The notes below the pieces were generated by a model that saw nothing but the letters and a program-made list of their open reading frames with translations, was not told the DNA's origin and made no database searches. Positions 30,840 to 44,713 of a stretch of DNA of 64,000 nt are shown here, in pieces. Origin of the DNA: Sarcocystis neurona. Taxonomy: Eukaryota > Apicomplexa > Conoidasida > Eucoccidiorida > Sarcocystidae. The first letter of the stretch is position 1, and the number at the start of each line of letters is the position of its first letter. The DNA lies in assembly GCA_000727475.1 (NCBI GenBank), contig KL647299.1, forward strand, positions 47,501-111,500. The letters are read 5' to 3'. A program made the translations under genes and the position numbers.

Positions 30840-33800
30840 GCGTGGCGTACAGCAGCGGGAACAGCAGTAGCAGCGGCATTCTTATTCTCACGTTATAAGT
30901 GCAGCAGCAGGGCAGGGCACATACTTCCAGCGCAGCAGCAGGAGAAACGTCTCCACATGTTTTTATATTTTCTGTAAATGCAGGCGTGTGGATTTGCATC
31001 TCCACGACTCTGGTGGCTGTGTGAGCGAACGTGTATGGAAGGCGTAGCTACTCCGCGAAGAAGCTGCGTCACGGAGAAGTGTGTGCGTGTATATGGATAT
31101 CTGCTTATGTATATTGATTCAGGCACCGCGCCTGTGAACACACGTGATTAACTAAGTTTGTCTGTACACATGTATGTGTACTTTTGTACGTGACCACGGG
31201 GAAAAAAAAATTGTAGGTGCTGCTCAGTGGTGCGACGCGATTCGGTTGATCAACACGGTCCCCACCTACTCACACGCAGCTGCGTATTCTCCTGTCCGCA
31301 TGCATTTGTGAATCTATCTATCTATCTATATATGTATATAATATATATATATAAGCGTGTATACGTATGTATATAGAGATTTGTATACGTGTGTGTGTAT
31401 GTATATGTACGTATGTGTAGGGGCGGGGGTGCACGCACACACACTTTTGGACACACGTATGGAGATGTGTACCAAGTGAGAGCTCTTGAGGCGTTGTTTG
31501 TCTGTTGAATTTTCCCCCGCGCCCCCAGCCACGTGCTCTTGACCCGAGCAGTCGTTACGAAGAGGTGTCTGGCGGGGATGCGCGTGTACACTGGCAGACG
31601 TGAAACTTCACGTAGAGAGAGAGAAGGCGACAGAGAGATGCAGACGCAGGCCGCGGCGGCCTTGTCGCAGTGAAGGGTCGACACTTCCGTGCTTGGCGTT
31701 CCCCACGGGCCCCCGCAGCTCTCTCGCAGCAAGTACGTGTATACAGGCAGCAATTTACTACGCGTGTTGAAGACGCTCTGGGGCGTCTGCGCGAGACCCC
31801 ACGCGCACTTCCACACACGCCTTTATGCTGGACCGGATTCTAGGCGTGTGCATATATATATGTATATAGTGTGTAGATACACTATGTATACGTATATCGG
31901 CGAATATATATGTATGTGTGTATACGTATATATATATATATGTATATATATATACATACGTGTATGAGTATATGTATGTGTGTACGTGCGCTATACCCAT
32001 ATATATATATATATATGTAGGCGCACAAGCGCGTCAGGAGAGTTATGTAGAGCGACACGAGTGTACTCATCTTCGAGCACGCACCTCTGTCTTCCTGCAT
32101 CTCAGTCTCTCGTCCTTTTTCTGCCTACACACGGCAACAGGCACGTGCGTGTAGATACGGTTGTGTGAAGCACAGAAAGTCCTGCACTGCTGCTCCCCTT
32201 CGGAGCGCGAGGAAATGGGCACGATGCCCGAAAGCCCCACCGCGGCGCGCGAAGGGGAGAAGAGAAGGTTCTTCGTCAATTTTCTTTAACTCCGATATTT
32301 TTGGTACTCGTCAAGTGACACTATTCGAGAAGCGTCTCTTGGTTCAAAGAGGGAAGACAGGTCGAAGAGCGTCATTCCGGAAAAGTTATACGCGCGTGCA
32401 GTGCCGCGATAGTCTCCCAGCGACAGTCGTCCGTGCAGAGGAAAACATCGATAACGCGGCACCAGCAATCTAAATACACCTGCTGCAACAGATGTACGCC
32501 CTTCTCATAAATATATGAATTTGGGTATGTGTGTATGTCTATTCTCTATGACTGACCCCCACGGAGGCAGAGAGAGACACACGTAATACCCTTATCACAC
32601 AGGTGTATATGTGTACAGGTGGTGTCTCTGCCTCTGTAGATACAGATTTCGTAGACGACCTTATGTTTACACCCGCCTCAAATCTCCATATTTATTCTGT
32701 TTGATGTTTCTACGCGATTTTGTGTGACTCCACGACGTTGTGCCCGCTCCACATCCTGGCGAGACATACAAACAGATTTTTTCGGTTCAGGACAAGAAGT
32801 ACGTACGCCCCGCCAGCAGACTCCAGGAAATAAGGAGAAGGTCGAGGAGGCCAGCCGTCACGCGGGATAGTTCTCCCGCGCGGAGCCGCGCTTCACCATT
32901 AGTGACCGCGCAGGCTATTAAAATGCCGAAGATATACATACACGTGCTGGAAAAGATGTGCATCTCTATAGAGGTAGATTTATGTGTCCTTTCCACAATT
33001 ATAACACTACATTTTGTTTTTCTGACGTTGCAGCCCGCGTCCGGGGGTCTGCTGCGCCGCCGCTCCGAATTAGGATAATAGGCACGGACACACGTATACA
33101 AAGGAAAAAACGCGTACAGTTCTGTACACACATCTGTCTGGTTTCTGCATATATTAAGAAGGTCGACGACTATGTTTTGCGTGTGCGACCCGCGCCAGTC
33201 TTCCCGAGTCGCGCGCGCGTCTGCCGTTTTCGGCACCGCGTAACAACAACACACCCGCAGGCATGTATACCTATGTCTCTCCCTCTGTACAAGTATACAT
33301 CTTCGCATGTGCACGTCCACGTAGTGAGCAAGGAAGAACGGACATACACACATGTACGCACACACATACACAGATATAACAAGGAGGCGCCTGCAGGCAC
33401 AAAAAAAGAAGCAGCCGGCGCACTTTCGAAAAATGCTCCCTGCCGGAACTTCCACTTCAGAGAAAGTGTGTCTATGGTCAAGCACTGCCACGCGGTGGGC
33501 AACAAACCACTGGTGCACCAGTGATAGTGAGAGTTACGCTGCGAGTTTAATACTGCATTCATGCCTTCTAGGTCTCCACCGACGCTCTCAGATGACTGCA
33601 TCCCTTCAAAGACACATACGTATGTATGTTCAATCACCAGTCTACAGTAGACACAAATATAACGTATATTATTCAAACACATATGTACAAAAGATAACAT
33701 TCGAACACAGATTTAGACACGTATAAAAAGTACATACGCATATATATATAGAGAGAGAGATCAATATAGCTATACAGAGAGAACACACGTATACGCATGC

Positions 33801-35117
33801 ATATATATGTATAAATGGAGACACGCGCAGACAAGTACTCTTCTGCACAGCCACCTGCAGCAGCACCACTGACCCTGCCGCCCGTGTCCCACCGTCGTCA
33901 AATATATGTGTGATTATCTCTTCACGGGCATGTACGTATTGATTTTCATCTGTACATTTATAATGCTGGTCTCTCATCGTACGCGTATCCAGAGTGCTGT
34001 ATATACACATCTCTATTGATTTATATGTATGCGTTGACACCTCTGTCTTATTCACTGGTTTCAACAGACATATATGTACATATATATGTATCTATATGTA
34101 TATAGAGTGACGGTCATACAGATATACGTGGATACATGTGTAGACGTGGACGTTTTCGTGTACCACTGTATATGTATATTCGAGGAAAGTTGCGCGGATA
34201 TACATCTATATCTATATACACATATATATGTATATATATATAAAGGAGAGAGAAGCAGAGAGCATATACATATATATATATATATATATAAACACACATT
34301 TTAGAAGAGTGTCTGGGAAAGAGCAACCTTAAAGCTTGTATTTACACATATACGTATATATTTATACATGTGTGTTTCTACAGGGAACAGCGGCAGAGAG
34401 ACAGACACGCATACAAGTGAATGTGTGCGATGATATAATTCACATTTTATGTGTATACTGTTATGTGCGTATAGTTGTTACAAGATGCGCGAATACATAT
34501 ATACATGTATATATGTATATATGTGTACATTTAAATATCGTCTTGTATGCATATGTATCTATATCTTATTGTATGTATATATAGAGAAAAAGAGATCAAG
34601 AGAGAGGGATCGGCATACGCATAGATATGAAGATATACATATGTATCACGTACTAGACTGTGCCCTTTCGCATGTGTAAATATAAGTAGAATATTATGTA
34701 TATAAACCTGCATGAAACATTGCATTATTTTCCCGCGTGCTGATTTAAATACTACGAACAAGTTGCGTCGACGAGAATAAAGCAACAAATTCTGCCACTG
34801 CTTCACCGCGCGCGCGCTATCTAGCTGCTGCAGCTCCTCCTGCTGCTGCTGCAGTTCGGGCTTCTCTTCCTCTTGTCCTACTATTACTGTCACTACTACT
34901 ATTACTAACACCACTATCCCTACTCCGAGAACTACAAACGCTGTCAGTGTTTTCGACATTTGGGACTTCCGCTGCGTTTTTGCTGCTGTGTCTGTGCCAC
35001 TGCTGCTGCTGTTGCTCCTCCTCCTCCTGCTGCTGCTGCTGCTCGCTCTGCGTCATCTCCTTATGTGGCACTTGCAACGCACAGGCGGCTCTCCTGCGGC
35101 GTTATCTTCTTCTTCTG
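30840..35117. other. Mostly unassigned DNA between convergent genes
   Basis: TATATA microsatellites lie at about 31310-31400, 31850-32020, 33740-33820 and 34070-34640. The stretch 32160-33100 is repeat-poor but has no recognisable domain; a 102-codon plus frame (32165-32473) is not convincing. CTG and CTA triplets occur at 34825-35060. The 3' untranslated region of ATAD3 should lie in the right part. Confidence 0.4.
34531..34959 (-). CDS. Doubtful small membrane-protein frame
   Basis: From an ATG at 34959 the minus frame reads MSKTLTAFVVLGVGIVVLVI, then VVVTVIVGQEEEKPELQQQQ. It looks like a single-pass membrane protein with a Gln/Glu tail, but the valine run is just the GTA reading of a CTA/TAG triplet repeat, and the frame later runs into TA microsatellite. 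It may be only ATAD3 downstream sequence. Confidence 0.18.
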   Translation of the reverse strand: MSKTLTAFVVLGVGIVVLVIVVVTVIVGQEEEKPELQQQQEELQQLDSARAVKQWQNLLLYSRRRNLFVVFKSARGKIMQCFMQVYIHNILLIFTHAKGHSLVRDTYVYLHIYAYADPSLLISFSLYIHTIRYRYICIQDDI

Positions 35118-35351
35118 CTACGCGGCAGCTTTGGCGGAGAGTTTCTCGAGTTCTTCCTGCTCAGCTGCTGCTGCTGAAGACTCTTGTTTCCCTCCTGCTA
35201 CTGCTGCAGCTGGCCGGTCGACGCGCCGTCGCAACGTGTCGATATCCTGCTCAAAATGCGCGAGTTTCCACTGCAGCACCGTTTCCGCCATTCCTTTTGT
35301 GAGTGTGTTAACACCAGAGCCGAAAACTGCTGCTTGGAAGGCGATTACCAA
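35118..35351 (-). CDS. ATAD3-like gene, last exon
   Basis: Acceptor GTGCTGCTGCAG, then [20 protein letters not shown] and [20 protein letters not shown], ending in an Ala/Glu-rich tail and a stop. It matches the ATAD3 C-terminal helix ([20 protein letters not shown]) directly after exon 11. The intron between exons 11 and 12 holds the mitochondrial-like insertion. Confidence 0.85.
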   Translation of the reverse strand: MVIAFQAAVFGSGVNTLTKGMAETVLQWKLAHFEQDIDTLRRRVDRPAAAVAGGKQESSAAAAEQEELEKLSAKAAA

Positions 35352-36112
35352 CTGCAGCAGCACATTCACAAAGTGTCTCTATTTCTACGCACGTGCATGC
35401 ACTAACGCAAAGTCCTCTACACGTTGTATATATACACAAATACGTATACATATATATATATATATAGATGTATGCGTAAATATACACGAGTGCATATACA
35501 TATATGTATATATGCATAGATATACACAAATGCATATACATATATATATTTATACATATATATACACACACAAATCCATATATATATATATATATATATG
35601 CATAGGTATACGCAAGTGCATAGATATATATATATATATATACATGCGTAGATATACACAAATGCATATATTTATATATGCAGAGATACACACAAACGCA
35701 CATATGGAGCAATCATCCGTAGAGTAGATGCTGCCGCTTGACGGCTATGCGACGTGCAGCATCGGCGCACCAAGCACACGCACGACTACAGAGAAATACA
35801 CACATATGTATGTACGACTACGTCAGTGTCTACAAACAGGAGAATACACAAACGTACAGAAATAATGTAGAGACATACGTGCGTACATATACATTTACGT
35901 ATATATATATATATATGCGTAGAGAAGTGTAGACACGTTCGTGTGAGAGATGTATATGTGGAGTGGGAGACATAGACGCGGTTTTTTCCTCAAAGAGAAG
36001 AAGACCTGCGGCATTATTTACATGTGTATATGTGTCTCTCCCACTGTTAATTATGTATACAAGTAAACCTACATGTTATAAAAAAACAACATGTGCAAAT
36101 TAAAACATATAC

Positions 36113-36146
<34 letters not shown>

Positions 36147-39100
36147 GGAAAAGCGGCTAGGTGCATGCGTACGGTTGAAACTTGAAATCTACCGCGGTGT
36201 GTCGAAGAGCGAAAGGAGAAGAACGAAGAGAAAAGAAAGAAGGGAGGACAGAGACACAAAGATAATCATGTGCGTATACAGGATAATTCTATTAATTATT
36301 ATAGGTGGTGCAATGCCTCAAACAGTATACATTATGTACGGAAGACTAGCCTCTGTATGGTACACTGTCACAAGCTTAGCTGTACGTCTATATTAATAAC
36401 AGGTGTGTCAATAGCTAATTCAATAGAGTCCGATCTCAAAGTACCACAATCCCTGTGATCTATATAATATAGCCGGACTACTGACCCAACCTGGGAAGGT
36501 AAGAAAGTTAATAGAATGCTGCTAAGGAATACAAAATACTCATTATTGGCGTGGCACCTGTTTTGTGTCTGGACATAGTTAATCCTTGTACGGTTCGTAC
36601 CTACTTGATTTCGATCAACAGCTGAACTGCAGTTTATCGGGACTTAGTCAGTGTAGTCAATTGAAAGGTTTGTTCAGCCACCTCGAAGGGGTCGCACAAG
36701 AAGGTGGGGACAACGGAAAAAAGAAGAAGAGAGATGAAAAGTAGAACGAAAAGACGAAGGAGAAGAAGGAATAATGGAAGGCAGAAAGTGAGGAGGGGAA
36801 GAAATGCACTACCTTGGCGAGCTGGCGACCGGAGAAATTTTCCGTCCTCTCTGCGATCTCCTCGAGATACGAGTCATCAATTTTCGGGTCCACGTAGATT
36901 TTCCTTCCCGTCCGCGTTGGGCGGTAAATGTACTCCTGCATGAACTGCGTCAGCATTCTTTTCCTTTCTTCGAACCCGGGCAGAGGGAATTCAAATTGCT
37001 CGTCGATTCGATCCAGCACGGCCTGGTGAAGGAAGATACCACCTCCACATCCACCTTCCATATACACGTGCACAGGCCTATATACAAATATGATGCCACT
37101 ACGTCTCTCACGTTCTTTCTACATATATGTATGACACACGTATGTACATATTCACAGCTACCCTCTCTCTCTACAAATATGTATGTACACATATGTGTAC
37201 CTACTCATACATATAATTAAACACGTACATACACACCTGTTATTACTCTCTCTCCGCACACATATACATAGATGTATACGTGCATCTACTTATACACATA
37301 CACACATATATACCTATACGTACATCGATCCCTTTCTCTGCCCGCCAGTATACACATATATGCATACACGTAGCTACAAGTGTGGCTGTATCTCTCTCCT
37401 CTCTCTCTATCCATCTATGTATATATATATGTATAAATCAAGTGACCACCATATACAAATGTACACGTACATGCACCTCTGCAACTACATATCATTCTCG
37501 CTCTCTCTGCACACATATATGTACTCAAATACAAGTATACACATACACATATATATATATATATATGCGCCGCTCTCTATATCTACATTTTATATTTCCT
37601 TGTCTGCCCCTCCCTCTCCCTCTTTACATGGAACATAAATATATATAAAGAGAGCTCAAATTCTCCCTTTCTCTGTCTTTCCCTGTAGCTTTATATAGAT
37701 GCATTCCTCCCTTCATTTCTCTCTCTGTCTTTCTCTGTCTCACGCTCCCGTCCTCTCTCTCTCAACACACACATCCCCGTGTGTCTACACACATACACAG
37801 ACACACACGTAATTTTTTTTCTTGAGTCGTTCGTTCTTACTCTGTCGAGAATATCTCGGCAATTGGTTGCGAGAACTATGCAGAACTTATCGCTTTCCGT
37901 CCCCGTGTGGTGAAGAAACGCCGAAAGAGCATTTCTTGCGTCCTCAGACATACTCCCTCCTCCTCCTCCTTCTCCTCTTCCTTGACGAAGAAAAGCGTCT
38001 GCTTCGTCTACAAAAAGGACCAGACCCTTTCTCGATTTCTCTGCCCAGGCAAAAAGTTTGTTAACTTCGTTCGACGCGTCGCGCCCGAGCGGCCCGACGT
38101 CTCCCCCGGTCATTATCGCGTAGTCCATCCCAGACTCTCTCGCCAGTCTTCGGGGAAAAGGAGCGGAAAGAACGAAGGAGACGCAAACACGGAGAGGAAA
38201 AGGACATGAGAAGAAAGCACGAGCGGTGGCGCACATTCGGAGCCCCGGTGGAAAAGGCGGGAGGGGGGGCAGAGGAGGGACACACGGAGAAAAGACGTGA
38301 AAAAAAAGAAGGAAGTCAGAAAGAAGAAACCGAGAAGAGATACGCAAGAAAGAGGAAGACGACGGGCAAAGAAATGAAGACGGAAATCTCTACGTGCACA
38401 GGAAATGCAAAATGAAGTAGACGATCATACACAATGTTGATAACAGACAAAGATACATATACATATCTAAATATTCCTGATGGTGCACGCATACACCTGT
38501 TGCATATATGTCTATATATGTATACGTACGCGTGTGTGTATACTCATAAACAGAGAAAGAGACAGATAAGTACGCAGGGGAACCTACACAGATATATGTA
38601 GACATACGCGACAGGTGAGATTCCTCCGCAGATGTGTTCTTTGCAGGTGTGGAGACAGGGACAGACAGTAACACACATACACACACATATACGTGTATAT
38701 ATACACACATACACATGACCACACATACATGCATATTCGTGTGAAGAGGAAACTAAAGATATATGTGTATATCTGCCCAGAGTTATATATAGACGTAGGT
38801 GACTACGCACACAAAGTCTGAAGTTGCGTCTCCTTTGTCGGGCAGAACGACAACTCCTGTGAACTTACGTGCGAGCAAATAGTGTTTTGCCTGTGCCAGG
38901 ATTGCCATAGAGAAGCATATGGCGGAAGGGCGTTCCGTTTTGCTTTGCTGAGACGAGCGAGTTCGTCGTCCACTTCAAGCGATCTGCCAGCTCTTCCTCG
39001 AGAACGAGCTTCTCTTGAAAGTCTGGTGTTATCTTCCTGCTCCGCAGAAACCTCAGCGGATGGAAGAAGAGCGAGCGCTGCAACAGAAGTGAACAGTCAG

Positions 39101-42100
39101 CCACGACGATCATCCGCCTTCTTCGTCCGGCCGTCCCCGCGCACAGAGCCGGGGCAGGAAAACTAGAAACGAGAGAGGCACCCCGATGAGAGAGAAAGAG
39201 ACAGAGAAAGAGAGAGAGACGGAGTGACGCAGACGCAGCAGCAGCAGCAGCAAAAAGAGCGACACAGCCACACACACTGGAGAAGACAGAAGGGCAAAAG
39301 GCGGAAGCTCCTCTCGCGCAGGTAGAGGAACTTCGGGAGGCAAAGGGCAGAGAGAGGGAGACGGAGAGGAAGAGGAAGAGATGCTGGCAGAGTGCGCAGA
39401 AGAGACAGCAAGACAAAGGGCGAAACAGACGGGAGACACACGGAGACGCAGAGAGAAAAAAAGGACGCGGAGAGGCACGAAGACAGAGACGGTAGACGTG
39501 TGCATAGATATGTGGACGGGGGGGGGGGAAAATTCGGAAGAAGAAACGTGGTGTTTATTATGTAGACACAGAGAGGAAGCGGTAGATAAAAGACGCCTCA
39601 AGTGCTACGCAGAAAAGTGCACCCGAAACGACGGAGAAGCCGTGCGACAATCTGCGCTGTCAGTGCAACGCGTGCGGTGTCTGTACACTCGAAGCACTTG
39701 CAGGAGAAGCGCTTCCCCACGTAAAAGAAGAAGACGATAGAGACACAAAAGAAACGAGTAGGTGAGCGTCTTCTGTGCATGCCGTTGACGGAATCGTGCG
39801 CAGGATAACGAGGGGTGTATGTACACCTGATTGTGTGGAGTGTCTGTACACCTTGCTGAGACGTCCACAGCGTTTGCGCCAGCTGGGCTGCCCGCCTCTT
39901 GACAAGGAGCTGCATACGTCTTTGCGCTGAAGAACTGAGTCGTACTAACCACACACCTTCCCGAGACGTCTACACACCTGCTGCTTTAGGTGTACGTACA
40001 GCGGGTGTCGTGGACAGATACCCCACAAACCACTCGAAGGGGGCAGGTGCAAATCATTATACACATATGCACACGTACATACATATTTACATACATACAT
40101 ATATACAGATATCTCTATATACACAAACAGAACGCCTACACAGATGTATACGAATGTGTGGAAGGCTTCTTTATCCCTCGTCTCTACATTTTCACACAGC
40201 TGTCGGCATAGACAGCTATATATCTTTACACAAATATACACATATACATATATATATATATATATATATGTCTATACTTATATGCACACCATTACACGGA
40301 TTTATACGTATACATTTCTATAATTCGCCCTGGTAGACGTGTCACGTCTCGCCTGAAGGCGTGCAGCAGGCACCGAGGGAAACCCACCCGTCGTTACTTC
40401 CAGAAGAAAACGAGGCAGCAGCAGCTAGCGGCAAAGTCGCCTCGGTTTCCCACGCCGAAAAGAAGAAGTTGAAGAAAACAACGAAGATGGGAGTGGACGA
40501 GACAGCGAGGAGGCACACACAAACACGCATGTTTCTGAACAGCAAAATTCAGTCCTTCTCCTTCTGTATCTTCTTCTGTTTGTGTGTCTCTTCCTGACTT
40601 ACTGAGAAAACGCGACGCGACGTCTCTCGAACGAGGGGAGGCTTGCCCATGCGCGACTCCTGCAGACCAAGTCGGTCATGAAAAGCCACAGAAGAAAAAA
40701 AGAAGTATTTACCGCACCACCTGTTCTCTCCGCACGACTTCTTCTTCCTAAAGCAAGAAAAGAAGAAACACGTGCATGTTGCTGCGTTGCCGGAATGGCT
40801 GAGACTCCCGTGCTGCCTTCTTCTCACGCGAACGCCGCGTTCTAGACATAAACGTCTCTGTACCTCTACACCTCGTTCGCAAGTCCATGCGTTATATACG
40901 CATACGTTTCTCTCTCTCTCTCTCTATATATATATATACGTATATTATACATATGTGTATGCACGTGTTAGGTGTGCTGTCCACAAATACATACTCACGC
41001 GTAGTCATATATGTCGGAGTTCCTTCATATACAAGATAAATATACAGTACTATTCGTATACATATATATACATATATGAGGAAATGTGTAATGCACGTGT
41101 GAGCCTTACGTGCAGGTCGGGCGGTCTGTATATAGGCACATATGCATACAAGATACCGACCGATGGCTCCTCTAACATACACACGTACTCAGCAAACGTT
41201 GTATATATATATATATGTGTATATAAATAAGTCGTACTATATGCCCACGTATACACACAGATGTACGACTTCGTCTGATGAACGCGTGCATATCTATATA
41301 TATTTGTGTGTACACACGTATATATATATATATGTATAAATAGAGATATACCAAAGAGGTGTGATACACGAGCGTATAACATATTCGAAAGAGGGTACAT
41401 AAAACAAGACATATATATATATATATATCTCAGAGCGACAGATAACATATATATATATATATATGACCCTTAGTAGGGAGGGCATCTATCTATATTTGTA
41501 TATATCTATACATATACAGATATAGATGCACATGTGCATGCACATATCTCCTTGTCTATCTTAATATAAACATATATATTAAGATAGAGAGATATATACT
41601 TAGATATATGCAATGTACATTTATGGACACGTCGCTTCCTCTGTCTCCATATACATACGTATAGATATATATACTGCCATATACACAAATACATATGTAT
41701 ACATATATATCTATCACTCTTCATAGACTTACACACACACGCCTATACACTGATATTAACAGGCAGAAAAGAGGTGTTTTTCCTCTATTTGTTTGGGACT
41801 GTTTTGTTGTTCAACTTCGAGAAACTCACGACAAATTTGCCGAGAAGCGCCGTTCCCGTGCGAGCGCCGTAGACCCCTGCCGCCAGCAGCGTGAGGCTTC
41901 CCACCTGCGCATGCAGCACGCGACGATTTCAGGGCACTTGCAACTCAACAACAAAATTTTCGTTTCAAAGAATTCAAGCGACCTTACAAATCAACAATCT
42001 TCCTCCTCGACGGAAGCAAATGCGCCGCCTTTTCCTTCAGTTCCACTTGCAGCAGACCGCTGTCAAAAAAATTTCCTCGCACTATCCAACGCGGGACACT

Positions 42101-42319
42101 TCTCTTCACCTAGTCATTACACACGTCAGGAGATATATACCAGTCTCCTCATACACATACTTATATACGTATATATATATACAGTAGTATTCTGCCACAA
42201 ATCCCAGGTATATGTATATCCAAATCAATAGATACATAGAGAGAGCTACAGATTAAGGATGCATTAGTTGATCAGTACGACGGTGCACGTATGCCAGGGT
42301 CTACCACGCCGAATCACAA

Positions 42320-42353
<34 letters not shown>

Positions 42354-44682
42354 CTACTATATATACATATATGTCCATATAAATATGTATACATGAATGT
42401 GGAAATTATCTCCTTATGATTGTCCGCCCACTTCACGCAGCTACACGCTCTGTTCGTCGGGGCGCGCAGTCGTCGGCACGTACCTCGCATATATACATAC
42501 CCATCGAAATATATATATATATATATATATGTGTATATTTTGTTTCTTGCACACATATATATACACATATACCTATATGTATATATATATATGTATACAT
42601 GCAGACGTAGAGTGCGGAGATATCTCCACACGTGCACACACTTCTGTACATCTCCTGGGACCGTTTAAAGACTGCCCTAGGCATTCGTTTACATTTGGCT
42701 GCCGTGTAGACATGTGCACGGAGAGAAATTGATAGAAATGAGAGCAGACGGGGAAAAAGGAAAGTGACAGAAATTCCTAAGAAGTTGGAAGACAAAACGG
42801 AGAAGAAAAGACGAGATGCGGAGCAACGAGGAGTCACTGCGACATGCAGACGAAAAGACGCACACGTACGACGTGCGAAGACGCCACCCCCACCACACGC
42901 CTCCTCAACCACCCACACGTCCACACCCGCGGTCAAGACGACACCCGAGTATACGCCGAACCAACACACAAGCAATGCTGCTGCTGTTGCGTAGATTGGC
43001 GAGGGCCGGTTGCCGCTGCTGCGTGCACGTAGGGGAAGGAAATGAGTTCCTGTTGCTGCGTGTGTGCTGACAGGGAGGAGCTGCTGTTGCTGCGTATATT
43101 GGCCAGGGACGGCTGCTGCTGCTGCGTGCGATGAGGACGGAGAGCCGCTGCTGCTTGTTCGAGAGAGCGAGTTGCTGCTGGGCATAATAACAAGAGAGCT
43201 GCTGCTGCATATAACGACGAGAGAACTGCTGCTACTCGTTTAAGAGAGCGACTTGCTGCTGCATGTAAAGACAAGAGAGTTGCTGCTGCATACACGGGGA
43301 GGAGAGGCCCTGCTGCGTATACCGAGGGGGTAGACTTGCTGCTGCTCGTGTGAGAGAGTTGCTGCTCCGTAGAATGAGGAACGAGTTTCTGCTGCTTGTT
43401 CGAGAGAATTGCTGCTGTTTGTTCTAGAGGGTTGCTGCTCTTTTCGAGAGAGTTTGGTTGCTTGTACAAGAAAACTGCCGCTTCATAAAGTGAGGAGAAA
43501 ACTGCTGCGGCCTGCTCTTACCAACGTAGCGAGCCTCGCCCGGTCTCGCATTAATTCCTCGAAGGCGGTCCCGACGCCGCCAAAGACAGCGCTGATCGTC
43601 TCGAGCCGCGTCCGTCGCATTTCTGCTGCCTTCGCCCGCAGCTCTCTGTGCATGTGTGTGCACGCATGCGCGAAGGACAGACAAGTACAAAAAAGGAGGA
43701 AATTGCAGAATGTCGTTGCTGCTATGCGTCGAAGAAGACGCATCGATGTGCCCACGCTGCAGCCACGACGTCACCCGACACAAATGCTGCAGCTCTTCTC
43801 CTGCACCGATGCCGTTGTCCCTCATTAAAAAGGTCCAAGTCCACGTCAACTGACACATACATGTACATATATATATACATGCATACAGTATGTACGCGTT
43901 TATATATATTATGTGCATGCTTGAGACACGCGTTCACATGGAGATATACACGAATATATATATATATATATACCTGACGCAAGCGTTCAATACATATGTA
44001 TGTATATATACGTAAATGTATACAGTTAAGTATATGTACATATATATATATGTATATGTATGATGTGAGCGTTCACATATATATGTATATATGTAGATAT
44101 GTATATGCTTAAGGCACGCGTCCCCAGACGGGGGCACAGAGATGTCTCTCGAGGCCCTCTGTCCAAATGAGGTATGGAAATTTAATTTTTTCGTTCGATA
44201 TCAATTTTCGATTCAACGCCAAGACAGAGGGAGACCCGGCGAAGGAAGAGGAAGAACTGGTAGTGCCACACAGAGAGGAAGAGAAGAAAACCGGGCCGGA
44301 GGACAGCACCTGCAGATACTGCTGCTGCCCCTTCTTCTTCTCCTCCATCTTCCAGATGGCTGGGTGTCTCGACCCACGCATGCAGAGACAGACACACACG
44401 TACGCCCGTGGAGAAAAAAAAAGGGCGGCTGCACATCGCAAAGGGCAACACAACGCGTCGGAAGAGAAACGGGACTTCTTCACCACCGGACGTCCGAAAA
44501 TACTCACGAAACTGAGAAGAAGCCAAAACACACACATACTCGCATCTTACCGTCTTCATCTCTTATACTAATGCGCACACATCCACACATACACAAGTGT
44601 TGACTTGTGTATGTGTGGATGTGTGCCTGTATGTGTGTCAACGTGTCTTAATGTATGTCTATATATATGTATACAGATACGC

Positions 44683-44713
<31 letters not shown>

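Noticed and set aside
40780..40860. tRNA-like sequence (GGAATGGCTGAGAC resembling an A box)
   Set aside because: No convincing B box, anticodon stem or acceptor stem pairing could be found.
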